Source: Diplosphaera chodatii
Lineage: Eukaryota > Chlorophyta > Trebouxiophyceae > Prasiolales > Stichococcaceae
NCBI GenBank assembly: GCA_032358165.1
Contig: JAALGY010000062.1
Span: 1,488,001-1,552,000, forward strand
Direction of reading: 5' to 3'
DNA length: 64,000 bases
Part shown: positions 11,196 to 20,961 of the stretch, one piece after another
Layout of the letters: each line of letters opens with the position of its first letter
Numbering within the stretch: the stretch's first letter is position 1
The notes under the pieces: generated by a model
What the model was told of the DNA's origin: nothing
The model's input: the letters and a program-made list of their open reading frames with translations, nothing else
The model's database searches: none
Position numbers and translations under genes: made by a program

Positions 11196-12407
11196 CTATT
11201 CTCCCGACTGCTCATCCGCATCCTGGTCTTCAGCCCCGTGGTCCGCGGCCTGCGCCGCCTGAGCAAACTCGGACAGCAGCTGGTCTAAAACAGCGTCCCC
11301 CACCCGCTGGCCGCCCGGGGCGCGGGCCCCGGCGGCCCACGCGCCCCGGGGCACATCCACCACGCGGCTGGTGATGCCCGCGGCCCGCATCGCGCCGCCC
11401 CCCGCGCCGCCCAGCATCTCGTCCAGCAGGCTGGCCACCGCGTCTGCGTGGGCCGGCTGTGCTGCTGCGCCGGCGGGGCCGGCGGCGGCGGCGGCAGCGC
11501 CAGCTGCCTGCGCTGCGGCCCCGGCAGCGCCGGCGCCTCCCGCGGGGGGCCGCCGCCGCCGCCGCTGCTGCTGCTGCTGTTCGTGGCGCTGGTTGTAGGC
11601 GGCCCACATGGCCTGCGCGCGGGGCACTGCCGCCCACAGGGCGTCGGCCGTGGTGCCCGCCGCCGCACCGGCCGCCTCTGGAGCCGGCGCCGCGCCCGTA
11701 GACCAGCCCAGCTGCGGGCTCCACTGCAGCTGCTGCCCCACCGCGACCCACGACCGCTCTTCCGCGATCTGCTGCAGCAGCGCCTCGTGCTCGCGCTCCA
11801 GCCGGGTCTGCGCCTCGGAGAAGGGGGCCGGGCCCGGCGCCGGGCCGCCCGCGCCGCCGCCCGCCATCGCCCGCAGCCGCTCCAACAAAGCTTCGCCACC
11901 GTCGTCACCGTCCCCCTGGGGCGGGCGGCCCCCGGCGGCAGCCTGCCGCTGCGCCCGCACAGAGGGCAGCTGCGCGTGCAGCTCGGGGTCGTCGCGCGCC
12001 AGCTGCTCGACGTAGGCGCTGTACCGCCCCGCAAACGCGTCCCGCAGCCGCTGCTCCGCGGCCGGGTCCTCCGCCAGCGCCGGGTCGCGCAGTTCGTCGC
12101 GCGCCTCCTGCAGCGTGGCCCAGGACTCCGCCCCGGGCGCCTCGCCGACATTGCCCCGCAGCCGCTGCCGCTGGCCCGGCTGCGCCCCGGGCGGCGGCGA
12201 CGCCCACCGCCTGCGCCCCGAGACGAGGCGCAGCAGCGCCGCCGGGTCCGCCGAGGGCTGCGCCGAGGCGGCCCACTCGGGGCGCGGCTGCCGGCGCGCC
12301 TCCCCCGGCGCGCCGCCCGCGCCCTCCGGCCCCGCCGCCGCCGCCGCCGCGCCGCGCGAGAACAGCCCGTCCTCGGCGGGGGGGCGCCGCCCGGGGGCGC
12401 GCCCCCC
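11196..12407 (-). CDS. In-frame 404-codon extension downstream of GID8 stop (alternative C-terminus or separate gene)
   Basis: This stretch is open in exactly the reading frame of the GID8 stop codon and ends at TAG 11198-11196. It encodes an Ala/Gly/Pro-rich protein with several ordered-looking pieces: ESWATLQEARDELRDPALA, AGRYSAYVEQLARDDPELHA, a coiled-coil-like LEREHEALLQQIAEERSW, AQAMWAAYNQRH followed by Gln/Arg runs, and VGDAVLDQLLSEFAQAA near the end. The first in-frame ATG is about 180 codons in (~11866), so translation from its own start would lose about half of it. Removing a 69-nt GT-AG segment (12408-12476) that carries the GID8 stop would fuse it directly to GID8. I do not recognise a family. 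Alternatives are a separate gene with an unseen first exon, or untranslated 3' sequence kept open by high GC. Confidence 0.5.
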   Translation of the reverse strand, partial: GGRAPGRRPPAEDGLFSRGAAAAAAGPEGAGGAPGEARRQPRPEWAASAQPSADPAALLRLVSGRRRWASPPPGAQPGQRQRLRGNVGEAPGAESWATLQEARDELRDPALAEDPAAEQRLRDAFAGRYSAYVEQLARDDPELHAQLPSVRAQRQAAAGGRPPQGDGDDGGEALLERLRAMAGGGAGGPAPGPAPFSEAQTRLEREHEALLQQIAEERSWVAVGQQLQWSPQLGWSTGAAPAPEAAGAAAGTTADALWAAVPRAQAMWAAYNQRHEQQQQQRRRRRPPAGGAGAAGAAAQAAGAAAAAAGPAGAAAQPAHADAVASLLDEMLGGAGGGAMRAAGITSRVVDVPRGAWAAGARAPGGQRVGDAVLDQLLSEFAQAAQAADHGAEDQDADEQSGE

Positions 12408-12476
12408 CTGCGGCGGCGGCGGCGGTGACCGTCAGGCGGGGGCCGCCCCCCCCGGGTCGCTCAGGGCGGCGCTCAC
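12408..12476 (-). promoter_or_regulatory. Candidate 69-nt exitron containing the GID8 stop codon
   Basis: The segment begins GTGAGC immediately after the codons for ADL of GID8 and ends GCCGCCGCAG. It is 69 nt, a multiple of three, in phase 0, and contains the GID8 TGA. Retention gives the short GID8 C-terminus, and removal joins GID8 to the 404-codon extension. Splicing itself is inferred; only the dinucleotides, length and phase are seen. Confidence 0.4.
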
Positions 12477-14074
12477 CAGGTCCGCGCACCTGCGGCGAGG
12501 ATCCCAGAGAGAAACGACTCACTGAACGCTGGATGAACAACGGTAAGGTCTGTGTGCTGGGGGCTCAAAGGCGCGTCACCAGCCAGTCACGCATGGCAGG
12601 CTGCCGCACTGGATGCCCAGCTCCGCCAAGCTATCTGGGGGTGCGCACTTGGGGAACTCCACGCGCTCCTCCAGGCGCTGCTGCGCCCACAGCAGCATCT
12701 TCAGCAGCCCCGGCAGCCGCGGCTCCGGCTCCTGCCATCGGGATTCCTCAAGATGTTGCATATCGCCAGGTGCCAGCTGCCAAGCAAGTCAACACCTGGT
12801 GCAAAGAGCAGATGGACAACAGCAGCAGCCGAGCACTGCGCAAGTGTCGGGCACATGTGCACTGTTGTGCATGCTGCATGCGAGACGAAGGGGGCACGGC
12901 CGCACCAGGTCCTGGCTGGCGAGGATGGCGGCGTTGAGCTCGCTGGCCGTCTTCTGCCGCTGCGCGATGTCCAGCAGGTCCGCCATGGGCGCCGACTTGA
13001 CGTCCTCAAACGCCAGCAGCGCGATCGTGCGCTCTGCACAGAGCGCATGAGCAATCTGAGGGTCGGCCACTGCCTGCGAGGGTCGATCACGTACGGGGCC
13101 CAGCGTGCGGAGCATGCCGCCACGTCGACATGCAAACATCAGTTGCATTTGTCGGCTGCTTGCAGCACAAGCGGACCAGGTAAGCAGGCCACAGAGTCAC
13201 TCACCCAGCTCGGCGAGGAAGGCGGGGTGCTCCTCGCCCAGGGGCGCCAGGATGTCCTGCGCGAAGGCCAGCGCCGCGTCGGCGTCGCCGCCGCGGATGA
13301 GCTCGATCAGCCGCTGCTGCTGCAGGTGGAACGTCAGCTCCGCGTGCTCCTCCAGTATCTGCGCGCAGCAGAGAGCAAAAGGGTTTCGCGATGCCAGGGA
13401 GGGGCTGCATGATGCCAGCCGCATGTCATGGTCGCGTGGGCTTGATGACTGGGCCAAGTGCTGTGGTGTTTGGCCACCGTCTGGGGTGCAGTCCGCATGT
13501 GCTGAGCAGCTGGCCGTGTCATGCGTTCTGGCACGTCAAAGCCGCTGCCACCTGCGGGTCCAGGTCGTTGGCGGCCTCGACGGCGGCCTCGATGTTGCCG
13601 GACTGCACCGCCTTGCGGATGTGCATGCGCTCGGTGATGGCGTTGAGGTCGACGCCCGGCCGCGTGCCGCTCTCCCCCTCGAACATCTGCGCCGCCTCCA
13701 CGTACCCCTGCGCGACCATGGCACCAACCCATCGCACAAGTGCATACTGCGCATCTCCTGCTTGCACCGGCGTTCGCTTGCTGCCAAGCGCAGACCAGGA
13801 TGGCAGCTGGATGGTCACATGACGGGACTCTGCGGCCGGCAGCAGCGGTCTGAGATGTATTTGCCCAAGGATTTGCACGCAGACGCGCCTCTGTGACCAG
13901 GAAATTCATGACCAGCTGGTTGAGGTCCTCCTTGCGCAGCTCAACCGCCGACAGCTTGCGCTCCCAATCCTCCTTGCCCACCTTCTTCTTGTTTGCTGCC
14001 TGCGATGCGCAAGTTCCAACATGGTGTCGACACTGCATGCTGAACACGATGGACAGCTCAGGGAGTGTGGGCAT
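12432..14074 (-). CDS. GID8: GID8/TWA1, LisH-CTLH-CRA subunit of the GID/CTLH E3 ubiquitin ligase
   Basis: This is a scaffold subunit of the CTLH (GID) RING E3 complex in the cytosol and nucleus. The exons read, in order: KEDWERKLSAVELRKEDLNQ and LVMNFLVTE (LisH), GYVEAAQMFEGESG, ITERMHIRKAVQSGNIEAAV (CTLH), FHLQQQRLIELIRGGDADAA, LAFAQDILAPLGEE (CRA), SAPMADLLDIAQRQKTASEL, and KMLLWAQQRLEERVEFPK joined to CADLVSAALSDPGGAAPA and TGA 12434-12432. Order and spacing closely match animal TWA1, including the FPK-x-x-DL end. The LVTE/GYVE junction has a GC donor (GAG|GCGCGT, 13888), which gives a probable GC-AG intron. The start at 14074 is the first ATG of the open frame; an upstream exon is possible. 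The frame continues open past the stop (see the extension entry). Confidence 0.92.
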
Positions 14075-14827
14075 CGAGCGGGCGAGGCCTCTGCAGGCTG
14101 CGGGTCATGTCCGCGCCGTGGGATGGTGGCCCACCTCGCCTCGTCCCATCCTGGCCGCACGCAACGTTGCCAGTACGCTTCGTGAGACGTCCTGCGGTGT
14201 CGGCGTGTCGCGGCCAGTGGCTTGCATCAAACGCTGGCGCAGGGGCGGGCTTCCTGGGACGGATGTGGCATTAACGACTGCACTGACAGGCAGTGCTAGG
14301 CAGGCTGTATCCTGCAGGATGTGCGTATATCGCCGATGTGAGCCTGTGTCAGCGATGACCACTGAGAGGCTGCAGCACTCGAGCGGCGTTGAAGGTAGCA
14401 AGCAGCACGTGCACATACCACTGGAGACTCCAGGCAGGGCGGTCTACATGTAGACTTGATCTCAGCCCAGCTTTCGACAATGGCACAACGCCATTCACTT
14501 TGGAAGGCAGGTGTAGGCACTGTGAGCCCACTTGCAACTCAGCTGTCCGCACAGACTACTGTCGCTGAAGCATGGCAAGGAAGATTGGACCTTGTTCATA
14601 GCTAGCATTGCATGTTCACGCTGCAGTACAGCGGGGCGGGTTGCAGGGAAACAAAATCAACAAAACCAGGAGCCGACCAGAGGTTCTGTATGACAGTTCT
14701 GAGAGAGCAGCAACATGAGGGCGTGTTTGTTGGATGTGTATCACAAAGCAGGTGTCCTCAGGCACCCCGCGCCGTCGCCCATTGCTCGGTGCGGTTTAGT
14801 AGCTAGCGGCTGTAGCTGGCGGGCAGG
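14075..14827. other. Intergenic region between GID8 start and chromatin-gene stop
   Basis: It lies between two minus-strand genes. It should hold the GID8 promoter and 5' UTR and the 3' UTR of the chromatin-associated gene to the right. No ORF with recognisable motifs was seen. Confidence 0.4.
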
Positions 14828-17800
14828 TCATCGGAAGAGCGGCACGTGGGATTCCGCCATGACGCGCTGCGCGGCGCCCAGCCCCTCTGTCAGGCGGCCG
14901 TACGCTATCTTGTCGAACAGCTCCGGCTGCAGCGCCAGGATGCGGGGCGAGCGTGCCGCGGCCCCACTGGAGGCGCCTGCAGAAGCACGGCAGCCAGCAC
15001 GTGAGCGCCTACTGCAGCCTGGACATCGCGACGGCACAGCGTGGGCAGACTGCCAGTGTAGCCATCGGGAGCACCCAGGAAGCAAGTCTTACAAGGCCAC
15101 AAGAAGCACGGTGGTGCCAGCACCTGCGCTGCCGCCAAAGAGCGAAGGGGAGTCGCTCATTTGCCGATCGGCCGGCGCCGCGGGCGTCGGCTGCCAGCCG
15201 CCGGAGGCGAAGCCGCCGGACATGGTGGCCGCTGCGCTGCCAAGGCGGGGCGATGCCTGCAGCAGCGGCGTGACTGACGGCTGAGGTCACTGAGTGTGAC
15301 ACGCTTCAGTTTCTGATGATGGTGATGTTGAAGCACTATGACAAGGGTGGTGGTCAGTCGACCATCCTGAAGTTGATGCGCATGCAGGGTTTTGGGAAAG
15401 CAAGAGTCAGGATGGGGGGCACCTCCGCGGCGCTGAGCGCGTCGAACAGCTGCTTGAAGCTGGTGGGCACCGGGGCGCCGCCGAACCCTGCGGGGGGGCG
15501 GGCGGCTGCGGCGCCCCGGCCCCGCCCCCCGCGCCCGCCCCGCCCGGCCGACGTGCGCCGCCCCTCCGCCGGCACATGGTTCGCCCACCGCCCCTGCACC
15601 GCAGCAGCCATCAAACGGTTGCTCAAGGAGAGAGCAGCTGATTGTTCAGGAGCTCCCCACGGCAGTGCCCTGCACTGCCGTGGAAAGGACTGGCCAGGCA
15701 TCCGGATGAAGCAGTTGGTTTCCGCAAGCTAGGGAGGGCACCTTGCGCACGGGGCGCGGCTCCTCCACGTAGTCCGCGTCGTACGCCAGCTTCTTGTCGG
15801 TGGGCTTGCGGCCGCGCTTGCCCAGCAGCTCCGTCGCCGCCGGCGGCAGCGCCTCGTGCAGCATGCCTTCACGCATCGAATCCACAGGTCACCAGCGGGA
15901 CCAGCTGTCGGGTCGGGGCGCAGCAAGCAGAGGCGGTCAACATGCAGCGCATCAGGCCAGGCTGCAGCCCGCCTGGGCGGCTGGCGGACCTGCGGGCAGG
16001 GCTGAGATGTGCTGCGGGGGCGGCGGCGCCATGACCCCGGCGGCCCGGCCCGCCTGTGTCGCCGCGGGGCCGGCAGACGCCCACGACGCCGTGCGCGCCT
16101 TCAGGCAGCAACACCACAGTTGACGCCAGTGCCACAGCAGGCAGTTTCAACCTCGTCACCTTTGCAGCAGACCCACAAGTGCCCTGCTAGCCGCTGTGCG
16201 CCTCGGCGGCAGCCAGAGGCGAGAGCAACACTGGGCACTTGATGAGGCAGCAGTCGGAGGGAGCCCAGCAGGTGGGGAGCCCGGGGGCGGCGCCGGCACC
16301 TGCAGGGCCGTCTCGCCGGCCAGGGCTGCGTCGGCGGCCGCCGCGGCCCCGCGCGCAGGCGGCGGCAGCATCGAGGCGCCAGCGCGGTGCACCACTACAG
16401 GCGGCGCGGCGATGGCGGCCACGGGCGTGTGGTCCGCCCAGCGCCCCCGCTTGGGCAGAGGCGCCGCGGCCGCCGGCTCATCGTCGTCAGCCAGGTGGTT
16501 GGTTCGCGCGCCTGCACATGAATGCTGAGAGTGTTTGGGCTGTGGGGCACAAGCCTGCTCGGGTACACGCCGTGGGGTTGCCCGTTGCAGCAGCTGCTCA
16601 TGCCAGCTAGCTGGCTGCTGGCGGCCATCAAAGCACGCATACTGACATGCTGTGGGTCTTCAGCAGGAGGTGCAGCTGGCTGTCCGCAAGGAAGCTCAGA
16701 GGCAATGGGCGCTGCTGCAGTCGCCCAGCCGGGACCACGAAAATCCTGCCGGTGGGGGGCTGCGCACCTGTGATGGGGTTGATCTGGCCGCGCATCGGCT
16801 TGCGCGGCCGCCGGGTGGGCAGCTGCGCCAGCACTGGCAGAGCGTCTGAGGGTGCAGCCGCGGGCGCCGGCGGCTGCGGCACAGGTGCAAGTTCGCTCAG
16901 CCTCGACAGCAACACGCCGTTGCGCAGCAGCTGCCTAAGGCACCGTTGAGCAATCAGCGCGCTTTGCGGTCACGAACATGTAGACATGCTTTTGCAAGTA
17001 GATGCACAGCAGTGCAAAGCCTCGTCAACCAGGCCCTGCAGCGGGTGGCGCTGCACCTTAGTGCGCTTGCGGCGGGCTGCCCCGGTGACGGGCGGCGGCG
17101 CCGGCCGGGGCACCGGCACATTGGAGGCATTTGACGCGTTGTCCTGCACCGACCCATACCAGGATGAGCACTGAGCTCTGCACAGTCTGCCCCCGCATGC
17201 TAGGGCGCCCAAAGTCTGCCGGAAGGTTGCATTTGCAAACTGCAACTCAAAGGTACCGACGGCTGAATTGCAGATGTGCTATACAAGTCAGGAGCGGCAG
17301 CGCTGCACGGGCACCCATGATGTTAGGAGGCAAGCTGCGCACCTCTGTGGGGGTGCCAGACACGGTGCGGCCCCGCAGCGAGCGCACCGCGGGGCCCACC
17401 AGCGGCTCTGCTGGCATCGGCGCCCCATCGGTCTCGGGCGAGGACCCGCTGCCGTTGCCGCCGCTGGCCCCCGCCCCGCTGCCCGCCCCGCCGCCGCTGC
17501 CCGCCCCGCCGCCGCTGCCTGTTGCACCCCGGCACACCACCTCAGCGTCCCTCAAACGACTTGACGCAGCAAGATAAGGTCTCCAACACGCAGCAGTGCT
17601 GTAGATCAATTGCACCAACCCAGTCTCAATCTCAGCACAGCCCACTGTGACAAGTAACGCACCATCGCCGGTGGTGCTGCCGCGCTGGCCCCGCTTCCAG
17701 CGCCCCTTCCAGCCGCCGTTCCACCCCAGGGCCGGCTCCTCTGGCGCTGCTGCGTCACCGACCTGCTCCTCTGCAGCGGCGGGCAGCGGGCTGCTGCCCC

Positions 17801-18232
17801 GGCTCGCCTTGGCCGCCAGTGCCAAGGTAGCGCGGGCGCCCCGCTTGCCTGCTTTGCACACATTCATGTATGGCTAAACACATGTGCACTTCACTGACAC
17901 AACAGCCTGCTGAGGGCCTCTGGCTTGTGTGCACTCGTGTGCTGACGGGTTGCCCACCTGTGCGGCGACCGGTGATCAGTGGGGGCTCCTCTTCAGGCGA
18001 CTCTGCGTCACCAGCACAGATGTGTTGGGGGAGATGCTGCTAACAGACGTCCTTACCATCGAGAAGCGTCACAAAGTGCAAATGCTCAAAACAGATGCTG
18101 ACTGCATGCACCAGGGCATCTTGGCACCTTGCTGGGCTGGCGGGTCAGCAGCGGGCTCGGCGCTGGAGTCCCGGGCGTCGACTGGCCCCGCGGCCTGGTC
18201 GTCCCCGCTGGGCTGCGCCTCCTCTGCGGCTT
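14828..18232 (-). CDS. Low-complexity nuclear protein, probable C-terminal half of the Tudor/AT-hook gene
   Basis: This is a chain of short minus-strand exons rich in Ala, Pro, Gly and basic residues. It starts with an acidic exon (EAAEEAQPSGDDQAAGP, 18232-18130), then SPEEEPPLITGRRT, then GWNGGWKGRWKRGQRGS. A Gly/Ser-rich stretch coded by tandem GC repeats (17474-17520) follows, then RTVSGTPTEVRSLPPN, ARRKRTKVQRHPLQGLVDEA, RRPRKPMRGQINPITGA and PLPKRGRWADHTPVA. The basic hook-like LLGKRGRKPTDKKLAYDADY comes next, and the last exon is ELFDKIAYGRLTEGLGAAQR with stop TGA 14830-14828. There is no recognised catalytic domain. The first exon has no ATG, and its phase fits a donor overlapping the stop of the upstream chromatin gene (CACAAG|GTTGAT, 18372), so both parts most likely form one gene. 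RGR and KRGRKP patches suggest DNA binding, which is inference. Confidence 0.6.
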
Positions 18233-18368
18233 CTGCATGACATAGAACGCTCGGTAAATTCGAGTAGTTGGATTTGACATCACCATGAGGACACAGTGCA
18301 GCAGATGGGTTGATAGTTTCTACAAGAAGGCTGTGTTTCCTGTGATATGACAAACATGCTAGTCGGGA

Positions 18369-20961
18369 TCAACCTTGTGCAAAACGCGAAGAAGCGCGGC
18401 GGGGCGGCAGCGCATGTGGCACAGCCCTTGCTTTGGCCGTCTTAGGCTTCGGCTTGGCCTTCCCCTTTGCCGCCCTGCCCTTTGCCACCAGCCTGCCTTT
18501 CGGCTTGGCGTTTGGGGCTGGCTTGGCGTCCTCCTCCTCCGGGTCGGATTCCGCTTGCGCCCCCGGCTCTGGCGTATCTGCTGCAGCTGCTGCCGCGTCT
18601 GCCTCGGGCTGCGATGCAGGCTCTGCCTCTGCAGGGTCTGCTTCCACATCTGCCGGGGCTGCCGCCGGCTCGCTGTCAGCTGGGGGCTCATCCCCTGCAG
18701 CAGCCTCGGGTTCTGCGGCGTCCGGCTGCCGGGCGCCGCTGCTGCCGGCTGGGCTCTCCTCATGCCCCGCAGCTGCGGCTGCATCAGCGTCAGCAGCGTC
18801 CTGAGGCAACACCTCTGCCGGGGCATCAGCGTCGCCCTCTGCCTTGACAGCAGCAGCTACGGCGGCGTCTGCATCAGCTGCATCGAGCGGCTGCCCGTCA
18901 GCCTGGCCCTCTTCGGGCTCAGCTGCCCGCTCTGCGACGTCGGGCTCGGCTGCCGCCGCTGCTGCAGCCGCCCTGCCCTTCCCCTTGCCCTTGGTTCCCT
19001 TGGTCGGGCGCCCCTTCCTGCCTGCTGCCTTTGCGGGCTGCGGGCATGTGCACACTCCATTCAATGCAAGCTTCGAGTTTTCCTGGTCACCAACTGGCAT
19101 GCTGTGCGCAATCCTACATTTGCAGGTCTAGGTGTGTTTGGGTGCACCTTAGCGGGTGCACTTGCGGTCCTGTCCTCCTCCGCAGTTGGGGCTGGCTCCT
19201 CTGCTGCTGGGGCTGCTGCGGGTTCCTCCGCTGCAACCTCCTCCTCCTCCTTTGGCTCAGCTGGTGACTCCTCCTTGACACCTGCTGGGGTTGCTTCTGC
19301 TGCTGCCGCTGCCTCCCCGTGCTGCGGGTCAGCCTGCTTGACCTCCTGCGGAAGGCATCAGCAACCAAACTTCAGGCGCGACCGGTGATATAGTGACAAG
19401 ACCTTTTTCGGTCGAGCATGGAGTGTTGAGCATTCTGCAGGCCCGCCGCAAACCGGCAAACCCTGCAGCAAGGCGATGTGGGCAGAAGCAGTGCACCACC
19501 TCTGCTGGCTCGGCATCCTCGGCAGCCGCGGCGGCGGCCTTCTCGGCCGCACGCGCAGCAGCGGCCTCCTGCCTGCCCTTCACGGTCGTCGGCCTCCGGT
19601 ATCCGCCGCCGCCCTTCTTGCCGGCCTTGCCGCCCTTCTTGGCTGGTGCCTTTGCAGGGGCCTGCAGTGAAGTATATTTGCAGGCTCCAAGGTGTGATGG
19701 ATCGACATGGTTTTGCGAAGCGGAGGCAACCTGCCGACTGCAGGATAAGGATGCTCCCGGGCAACACCTTAGACTCCTGGGGCGGCTCCTCCGACTCCGC
19801 CTCCTCCTCTGTCTTTGCGGAAGCAGCCGGCTCTGACGCCGCAGCAGGCTCTGAGTTTGCTGCAGCAGCTGCAGCGGGGGCTTTGGAGTGGCTGTTGGCC
19901 TTTGTCGCCATGCTGCCAGCAGCGCCCGCCTTCTTCTCCGCAGCAGCCGCTGCAACGGCGGCCTTTCTGCTGGCTGCGCTCTTGGCACCCTTGTGCGGTG
20001 TCGCTGGAGGCGCCTCGGCCGGGCTGTCTGCAGCCTGGGCCGAGGACGCGTCGCCGCTGCTGCCGCCGCTTCTGTGGCGCTTTGCCGCCGGCCCGTCCGA
20101 CGCGACTGGCTTGGGTGCCGGCTGCTTCCGGCCCCTGGCGCCGCTCGCTGCTGAGGTCGGCCGCGTGGCCGCCTGCTGTGCTGCCTGCGCTGCCGCTTTG
20201 CCGCTGCGCGTGACGTCCCGTGGTGAAGCCGCCACGTTGTCCTCGTCATCGCTGTCGCTGCCGCTGTCGGAGTCGGACTCCTCGCCCTCGGACTCCTGGT
20301 CCTGGTCCTGCCCGTCTTCCCGCTTCCGGGGTTGCCCCCGCGGCTTGCGGCCTGTGCAACGTCGGCACTCACTTGGTGGATGCGTCTGGCTGACGGCCAC
20401 AACTGGGTCCAAGTCCGGTGGCTGAAGCTGGAACCTGCTGCTCACCTGGCTTGCTGCAGCCCTGCCCCTTGCCGGCGGGCGTCTTGGGTTCCCAGGCGCC
20501 GTCGCCCTGCACACGCACCGCACACACGACCAGGTGAAGCATGCTGCCTGAGGTGTGAAAACACAAACTGTCCGAAAGTCAACCAACTCACGAGCCAACC
20601 TTAACTGAGACCACACCATACTGAGGGGCAGGAGCACCACGATGCAATAAAAGCGCACCAGGTGGCGCCAGTCCTTGCCCTTGTAGGAGCCGCGCCAGAT
20701 GCGGTCCGAGTCGGTGGGCAGCCAGAAGGGCGCCGCCGTGGACTCGAAGCCGCCGAACTCCAGCTGCACGCGCGCCACCGTGGACTTCAGCGTGCGGCAG
20801 CGGTACCACTTGCGGTTGTGGCGCACCATCGGCAGCTTGGGGATCTTGCGGGGCTTGCCGCTGCTGGCGCCGCCGCCGCCGCCGCCCTCCCCCTGGTCCG
20901 ACTTGCGGGCATCGTCCGAGCCGCCGCTGTCCACCGGGCTGGCAGCCGGGTGCGGCGGCAT
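18369..20961 (-). CDS. Tudor/Agenet-like chromatin protein with acidic and AT-hook-like regions
   Basis: The start ATG at 20961 is the first after an in-frame upstream stop. Exon 1 contains a compact domain with KWYRCRTLKSTVARVQLEFG, GFESTAAPFWLPTDSDRIW and RGSYKGKDWRHL, which joins in frame to GDGAWEPKTPAG. This Trp/Tyr-rich beta-type module resembles Tudor/Agenet readers of modified histones, a resemblance rather than a firm assignment. The rest is disordered: a Ser/Asp/Glu run (SEGEESDSDSGSDSDDEDN), Lys/Ala-rich blocks (KKGGKAGKKGGGGYRRP), a long Glu/Ala/Asp-rich region, and an AT-hook-like AAGRKGRPTKGTKG. The local reading ends RRASSRFAQG with TGA at 18371-18369. Nuclear, chromatin-associated function is inferred. 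The stop may lie inside an intron, in which case the gene continues to 14828. Confidence 0.72.

Noticed and set aside
11448..12428. 326-codon plus-strand ORF opposite the GID8 extension
   Set aside because: Arg/Pro/Gly-rich composition typical of a GC-rich shadow frame. The minus-strand frame is in register with GID8.
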